From: Aliikangiella coralliicola
Lineage (GTDB): Bacteria > Pseudomonadota > Gammaproteobacteria > Enterobacterales > Kangiellaceae
DNA length: 64,000 nucleotides
Direction: 5' to 3'
Assembly (NCBI RefSeq): GCF_007004725.1
Contig: NZ_ML660168.1
Location: 248,001-312,000, forward strand
Made by a program: the position numbers and the translations under genes. Shown here piece after piece: positions 59,701 to 64,000 of this stretch (the stretch's first letter is position 1; every line of letters starts with the position of its first letter). The notes under the pieces are model-generated. The model saw only the letters and a list, made by a program, of their open reading frames with translations, had not been told where the DNA came from and searched no databases.

Positions 59701-60943
59701 CTTCTTCCAGGATATCCCAAACGACAGGTTCTTCTCTTTCAACCATTTTCTTGGCTGCTTTAATTGTCGTTGCGAGACCTCTTAATTCGAGCTTTCCAAA
59801 AATAAATGGCTTAAATAGTTCCAATGCCATTTTTTTCGGCAAACCGCATTGGTGTAGTCGTAAAGTAGGGCCAACAACAATAACCGAACGGCCAGAATAA
59901 TCAACACGCTTTCCTAACAGGTTTTGACGGAAACGTCCTTGCTTACCTTTAATCATATCTGCTAATGATTTCAAAGGACGTTTGTTAGAACCAGTGATTG
60001 CTCGACCGCGGCGACCATTATCTAACAATGCATCAACCGCTTCTTGTAACATTCTTTTTTCGTTACGCACGATGATATCAGGTGCATTAAGATCCAATAA
60101 ACGCTTAAGTCGATTATTACGGTTGATAACACGTCGGTACAAGTCATTCAAATCAGATGTTGCAAAACGGCCACCATCCAATGGAACTAATGGACGTAAA
60201 TCAGGTGGAAGAACAGGCAATACTGTCATAATCATCCACTCTGGCTTATTGCCGGACTCAATGAAAGCTTCCAGTAATTTCAGGCGCTTGGTGAATTTTT
60301 TCAGCTTGGTTTCTGAATTGGTATTCGGAATTTCATCACGAATAGCTCTTGCTTCCTCTTCAGTATCAAGCTCAATTAGCAACGTCATGACCGCTTCTGC
60401 GCCCATTTTTGCTTCAAACTCATCGCCAAACTCTTCTAGCGCGTCGAGATAAGATTCTTCACTCAGCAACTGACCACGCTCAAGTGTTGTCATTCCAGGC
60501 TCTGTAACAACAAATGCTTCAAAATAAAGCACTCGCTCGATGTCTCTAAGCGTCATATCCAGCATTAAACCGATACGAGACGGTAATGATTTCAAGAACC
60601 AGATATGAGCAACCGGACACGCTAAGTCAATGTGACCCATTCTTTCTCGACGAACTTTCGCCAGCGCGACTTCTACACCACACTTTTCACAAATAACACC
60701 ACGATGCTTAAGTCTTTTATATTTACCACAAAGACATTCGTAGTCTTTGACTGGTCCAAAAATCTTGGCACAGAATAAACCGTCTCTTTCCGGTTTAAAC
60801 GTACGATAGTTAATGGTTTCCGGCTTCTTAACTTCACCAAACGACCATGAGCGGATCATTTCTGGTGAAGCTAAACCAATGCGAATCGCATCGAATTCTT
60901 CAGTTTGATTCTGCTGTTTTATAAAGTTTAATAAATCTTTCAA
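56720..60943 (-). CDS. rpoC: RNA polymerase beta' subunit RpoC
   Basis: The 1407-residue beta' subunit matches the E. coli length and order: [20 protein letters not shown] (zinc-binding domain), the catalytic [15 protein letters not shown] near 458-470, the bridge-helix/trigger loop [20 protein letters not shown], and the C-terminal [17 protein letters not shown]. The start is TTG at 60943 ([20 protein letters not shown] fits the family), with GGGAGGA 7 bases upstream; E. coli uses GTG. No frameshift or truncation is seen. Confidence 0.97.
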   Translation of the reverse strand: MKDLLNFIKQQNQTEEFDAIRIGLASPEMIRSWSFGEVKKPETINYRTFKPERDGLFCAKIFGPVKDYECLCGKYKRLKHRGVICEKCGVEVALAKVRRERMGHIDLACPVAHIWFLKSLPSRIGLMLDMTLRDIERVLYFEAFVVTEPGMTTLERGQLLSEESYLDALEEFGDEFEAKMGAEAVMTLLIELDTEEEARAIRDEIPNTNSETKLKKFTKRLKLLEAFIESGNKPEWMIMTVLPVLPPDLRPLVPLDGGRFATSDLNDLYRRVINRNNRLKRLLDLNAPDIIVRNEKRMLQEAVDALLDNGRRGRAITGSNKRPLKSLADMIKGKQGRFRQNLLGKRVDYSGRSVIVVGPTLRLHQCGLPKKMALELFKPFIFGKLELRGLATTIKAAKKMVEREEPVVWDILEEVIREHPVLLNRAPTLHRLGIQAFEPVLIEGKAIQLHPLVCVAYNADFDGDQMAVHVPLTIEAQLESRSLMMATNNVLSPANGEPIIVPTQDVVLGLYYLTREKINDRGEGMVFADTAEALRAYRNGETALHAKVKVRLSETTVDENGERKETTSLVETTVGRALLSEIVPKGLPFKLVNQKMTKKAISNLVNQAYRRLGLKETVIFADHLMYTGFNYATLSGASVGIDDMVIPEQKKTIIDSSEQEVREIEAQFASGLVTQGERYNKVVDIWSHTNEQVAKAMMDNLSFEDVVNAEGETVQQESFNSIYMMADSGARGSAAQIRQLAGMRGLMAKPDGSIIESPIKANFREGLTVLEYFISTHGARKGLADTALKTANSGYLTRRLVDVAQDLVITELDCGTEKGLTMTPLIEGGDVVEPLRERVLGRVNADHIYKPGTDDVLCEAGTLLDEGWVEILEQNSVDQVVVRSVITCETRHGVCAQCYGRDLARGHRVNIGESVGVIAAQSIGEPGTQLTMRTFHIGGAASRASAENNVQIKNDGTLKLHNAKYVTRDDSKLVIVSRSTELTLLDEFGRERERYKVPYGSVLELNDGDKVNGGDIVANWDPHTHPIITEIAGTIKMVDLIEGVNMTRQTDELTGLSSLVITESKRTGTKSNDLRPMIKLYDSKGKELLIPGTTMPAQYILPVNAIVNIEDGSQVGVGTAIARIPQEGSKTGDITGGLPRVADLFEARKPKEPAILAEISGTVSFGKETKGKRRLVITPPEGDAYEELIHKWRHFNVFEGEKVEKGEVVSDGADNPHDILRLKGVSPLANYIANEVQDVYRLQGVKINDKHIESIVRQMLRKVIITNPGDSLLLKGEQMEYVRVLEVNDKLESEGKELVQFERVLMGITKASLATESFVSAASFQETTRVLTEAAVSGKKDRLSGLKENVIVGRLIPAGTGLSYHEERRKRLAGEFDFEVDESVSAEEAEKALSDALSSTDLGGEEA

Positions 60944-60984
60944 CTTATTCTCCTCCCGGAGTGGTAAAAAACTGATGGTTAATC

Positions 60985-61018
60985 GCTTGCGTTTCTCTCA
61001 CCAATAGAGAACGCAAGC
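60985..61018 (-). other. Stem-loop in the rpoB-rpoC spacer
   Basis: GCTTGCGTT(T)CTCT (60985-60998) pairs with AGAGAACGCAAGC (61006-61018) with one bulged base and a 7-base loop. It lies between the rpoB stop and the rpoC start and has no uridine tract, so processing or attenuation is more likely than full termination. Its role is not shown by the sequence. Confidence 0.6.
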
Positions 61019-61034
61019 AGTTTCGCATTTGTAT

Positions 61035-64000
61035 TTAGCCTTCTTGTTCCAACTCGATATTAATACCAAGAGAACGAATTTCTTTAACTAATACATTGAA
61101 AGATTCAGGCATCCCTGGATCCATACGATGATCACCATCAACAATATTTTTGTACATCCGCGTACGACCATTAACATCGTCCGACTTAACAGTAAGCATC
61201 TCTTGAAGTGTGTATGTAGCACCATATGCTTCGAGTGCCCATACTTCCATCTCTCCGAAACGCTGTCCACCAAATTGCGCTTTACCACCTAGCGGCTGTT
61301 GAGTAACCAAGCTGTAAGAGCCGGTAGAACGAGCATGCATTTTGTCATCAACCAAGTGGTTCAGTTTCAGCATATACATGTAACCAACGGTTACCGGACG
61401 CTCAAATCTTTCACCAGTACGGCCATCAAACAACCAGGATTGTCCTGATCGGTTTTGATCTGCTACTTCTAATAAATGCTTGATTTCAGACTCTTTTGCA
61501 CCATCAAATACCGGTGTCCCCATTGGAACTCCGCCTTTAAGATTGTTAGCCATATTCATGACTTCTTGATCGCTGAGCGAATCAAGATCAACCGTCGGCT
61601 CATCGCGGTGGTTATAAATTTTGTCAAGAAGTTCACGCATCCTGACGACGTCCTGATGCTCTTCAAGCATGTCGTTAATTTTTCTTCCTAGTCCTTTAGC
61701 AGCCCAACCAAGGTGAGTCTCAAGAATCTGCCCGATGTTCATTCGAGACGGAACCCCAAGTGGGTTAAGAACAATATCCACAGGCTCACCATTTTCTAGA
61801 TAAGGCATATCTTCAACCGGAACTATATTAGAGATAACCCCTTTGTTTCCGTGACGTCCCGCCATTTTATCGCCTGGTTGAATACGACGTTTAACTGCCA
61901 TGTAAACTTTTACAACTTTCAATACGCCAGGCGCTAAATCATCACCTTGAGTAATCTTAACGCGCTTGATTTCTAACTTCTTATCGTACTCTTTCTTTTG
62001 CTCTTCTAAGTTTGCAGCCAGAGCTTCTATTTGAGTCTGTAGTTTTTCATCACGAAGCTGAATATCTAACCATTGATTTGCACCAATTTCTTCTAGATAT
62101 TCTTCAGTGATAGTAGTTCCCTTCTTTAATCTCTCAGGACCTTTTTCAGCTACCGCACCGTTTAAGATCTTAAATGCTCGACCTTGAATGTTACCTTTCA
62201 AAATAGCAAGTTCGTCATTTAAGTCTTTTCTTACTCGAGCAATTTCACTTGCTTCGATATCAAGTGCACGGGCATCTTTATCAACACCATCGCGAGTGAA
62301 AACTTGAACATCAATAACTGTACCAACTGTTCCTGAAGATACGCGCAATGAAGTATCTTTAACATCGCTAGCTTTTTCACCAAAAATAGCACGCAGAAGT
62401 TTTTCTTCCGGCGTTAATTGCGTCTCCCCTTTTGGTGTTACTTTACCGACAAGTATATCGCCCGCTTTAACTTCAGCACCGACATAAACAATACCGGACT
62501 CATCAAGTTTAGCTAGTGCACTCTCACCTACATTTGGAATATCCGCAGTAATTTCTTCCGCTCCAAGTTTAGTGTCTCGAGCGATACAAGTAAGCTCTTG
62601 AATATGAATACTAGTAAATCGGTCTTCTTTTACAACATTCTCAGAAATCAGAATTGAATCCTCGAAGTTATAGCCATTCCAAGGCATAAATGCGATTTTC
62701 ATATTCTGACCCAATGCCAGCTCACCTAAATCAGTAGATGGACCGTCAGCGAGAACATCACCACGGCCAATTTTATCGCCGACATTGACGATTGGTCGCT
62801 GGTTAATACAAGTGTTTTGGTTTGAACGGGTATATTTCGTCAGGTTGTAAATATCAACCCCGGCTTCACCACCAATTGTTTCGTCATCGTTGACTCTAAC
62901 AACAATACGGCTGGCATCAACAAACTCGATAACACCACCACGGCTGGCAGCAACTGTTACCCCTGAATCGACCGCAACAGTTCTCTCCATACCTGTTCCA
63001 ACTAATGGCTTGTCAGCACGTAAAGTTGGGACGGCTTGTCGTTGCATGTTCGAGCCCATCAATGCACGGTTAGCATCATCATGCTCCAAGAATGGAATCA
63101 TTGAAGCCGCAACAGATACAATTTGCTGTGGAGAAACGTCCATATATTGCACGTTATCAGATGTTGTCAGTGTAAACTCGCCCTTAAAACGACAAGAAAT
63201 CAGGTCATCAGTCATTTTGCCTGACGAATCTAAAGTCACATTAGCCTGTGCAATGTAGAAATTTCCTTCATCAATAGCTGAAAGATAATCAATTTGATCG
63301 GTCGCCTGGCCATTTTCTACGCGACGATATGGAGTTTCTAAAAATCCGTAATCATTGGTACGAGCATAACAAGCCAGCGAGTTGATCAATCCGATGTTTG
63401 GCCCCTCCGGCGTTTCAATCGGGCAAACACGACCATAGTGGGTTGGATGTACGTCACGAACCTCAAATCCAGCTCGTTCACGAGTTAACCCGCCAGGTCC
63501 TAATGCAGAAACACGACGCTTATGGGTAATTTCTGATAATGGGTTATTCTGATCCATAAACTGTGACAGCTGGCTTGAGCCAAAGAATTCTTTAATAGCA
63601 GCAGATACAGGTTTTGCATTGATCAAATCTTGAGGCATTAAGTTATCCGCTTCAGCCATGCTTAATCGCTCTTTAACAGCACGCTCTACACGAACTAAGC
63701 CAACACGGAATTGGTTTTCTGCCATTTCGCCAACACTTCTGATTCGACGATTACCCAAATGGTCAATATCGTCAACGTCGCCTTTACCATTTCGAATATC
63801 TAATAAGGTATTAACGACATCGATAACATCTTGCTTAGAAAGCGTTCCTTCACCTTCATCATCACCTCTTCCAACACGTCGGTTAAACTTCATACGTCCG
63901 ACTCTTGAAAGGTCATAGCGATCATCAGTAAAGAAAAGATTTTCAAATAACGCTTCGGCTGATTCCTTCGTTGGTGGCTCGCCCGGTCGCATCATTCGAT
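61035..64000 (-). CDS. rpoB: RNA polymerase beta subunit RpoB, C-terminal ~988 residues (cut by window edge)
   Basis: The frame enters from the right edge and corresponds to E. coli RpoB from about residue 368 ([20 protein letters not shown]). The rifampicin region is wild type: [20 protein letters not shown] and [19 protein letters not shown]. Further blocks are [55 protein letters not shown] and [19 protein letters not shown]. The N-terminal lobe lies beyond the window. rpoC follows 91 bases downstream. Confidence 0.97.
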   Translation of the reverse strand, partial: RMMRPGEPPTKESAEALFENLFFTDDRYDLSRVGRMKFNRRVGRGDDEGEGTLSKQDVIDVVNTLLDIRNGKGDVDDIDHLGNRRIRSVGEMAENQFRVGLVRVERAVKERLSMAEADNLMPQDLINAKPVSAAIKEFFGSSQLSQFMDQNNPLSEITHKRRVSALGPGGLTRERAGFEVRDVHPTHYGRVCPIETPEGPNIGLINSLACYARTNDYGFLETPYRRVENGQATDQIDYLSAIDEGNFYIAQANVTLDSSGKMTDDLISCRFKGEFTLTTSDNVQYMDVSPQQIVSVAASMIPFLEHDDANRALMGSNMQRQAVPTLRADKPLVGTGMERTVAVDSGVTVAASRGGVIEFVDASRIVVRVNDDETIGGEAGVDIYNLTKYTRSNQNTCINQRPIVNVGDKIGRGDVLADGPSTDLGELALGQNMKIAFMPWNGYNFEDSILISENVVKEDRFTSIHIQELTCIARDTKLGAEEITADIPNVGESALAKLDESGIVYVGAEVKAGDILVGKVTPKGETQLTPEEKLLRAIFGEKASDVKDTSLRVSSGTVGTVIDVQVFTRDGVDKDARALDIEASEIARVRKDLNDELAILKGNIQGRAFKILNGAVAEKGPERLKKGTTITEEYLEEIGANQWLDIQLRDEKLQTQIEALAANLEEQKKEYDKKLEIKRVKITQGDDLAPGVLKVVKVYMAVKRRIQPGDKMAGRHGNKGVISNIVPVEDMPYLENGEPVDIVLNPLGVPSRMNIGQILETHLGWAAKGLGRKINDMLEEHQDVVRMRELLDKIYNHRDEPTVDLDSLSDQEVMNMANNLKGGVPMGTPVFDGAKESEIKHLLEVADQNRSGQSWLFDGRTGERFERPVTVGYMYMLKLNHLVDDKMHARSTGSYSLVTQQPLGGKAQFGGQRFGEMEVWALEAYGATYTLQEMLTVKSDDVNGRTRMYKNIVDGDHRMDPGMPESFNVLVKEIRSLGINIELEQEG

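Noticed and set aside
63400-63600. Possible rifampicin-resistance changes in RpoB
   Set aside because: The residues of the rifampicin region match the wild-type E. coli pattern; rpsL lysines are wild type too.

Overview
This window looks like a chromosomal segment of a free-living, probably marine gammaproteobacterium. Supporting signs are the contiguous order rpoB-rpoC-rpsL-rpsG-fusA-tuf, an oxyR-recG pair, a complete gspC-N type II secretion locus, a second EF-G, a TonB-dependent receptor and an exported M9 collagenase. An Aliikangiella/Kangiella-like (Oceanospirillales) host is my best guess from protein style; it is inference, since no 16S rRNA gene lies here. Base composition is moderately AT-rich and even throughout, with no prophage, CRISPR array or autonomous transposon.

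Layout. 1-363: start of a TonB-dependent receptor, cut by the window edge. 1075-4113: oxyR and recG, tandem. 4295-7459: a small secreted protein divergent from a membrane-anchored CadC-like regulator with TolB-like and TPR domains. 7491-7777: a 287-bp element with 35-bp terminal inverted repeats. 7794-10613: a DUF805 membrane protein, a pilin-like small protein and an HDOD protein. 10650-18322: a copper/silver export locus (His/Met-rich exported protein, CusC, CusB, CusA, and a FetB-like permease) on the minus strand. 18654-20818: malate dehydrogenase, a Yip1 membrane protein and an ACT-domain protein. 20999-30721: secreted collagenase, a TPR protein, a beta-propeller/amidohydrolase fusion, a second MITE-like element (29566-29798) and a haloalkane-dehalogenase-like hydrolase.

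30770-44781 is one long minus-strand block: gspC-D-E-F-G-H-I-J-K-L-M-N followed by yrfG, nudE and cysQ. 45216-51991, plus strand except one LysR gene: hslR, a second EF-G, a divergent LysR/DUF1338 pair, hslO and a pentapeptide-repeat potassium channel. 52078-64000, minus strand: tuf, fusA, rpsG, rpsL, rpoC and most of rpoB, with a textbook sigma-70 promoter in front of rpsL.

How the parts fit. The type II secretion system is the likely export route for the collagenase and other hydrolases. CusCBA with its His/Met-rich companion handles periplasmic copper or silver. The nudE/yrfG/hslR/hslO genes, neighbours in E. coli, are here spread around the secretion locus. I found no convincing new defence or biosynthetic system. 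The most unusual items are the two non-autonomous inverted-repeat elements, a CusB whose fused CusF domain has lost most metal ligands, low-complexity insertions in two type II pseudopilins, a short DUF1338 protein with a divergent LysR gene, and the pentapeptide-channel fusion.
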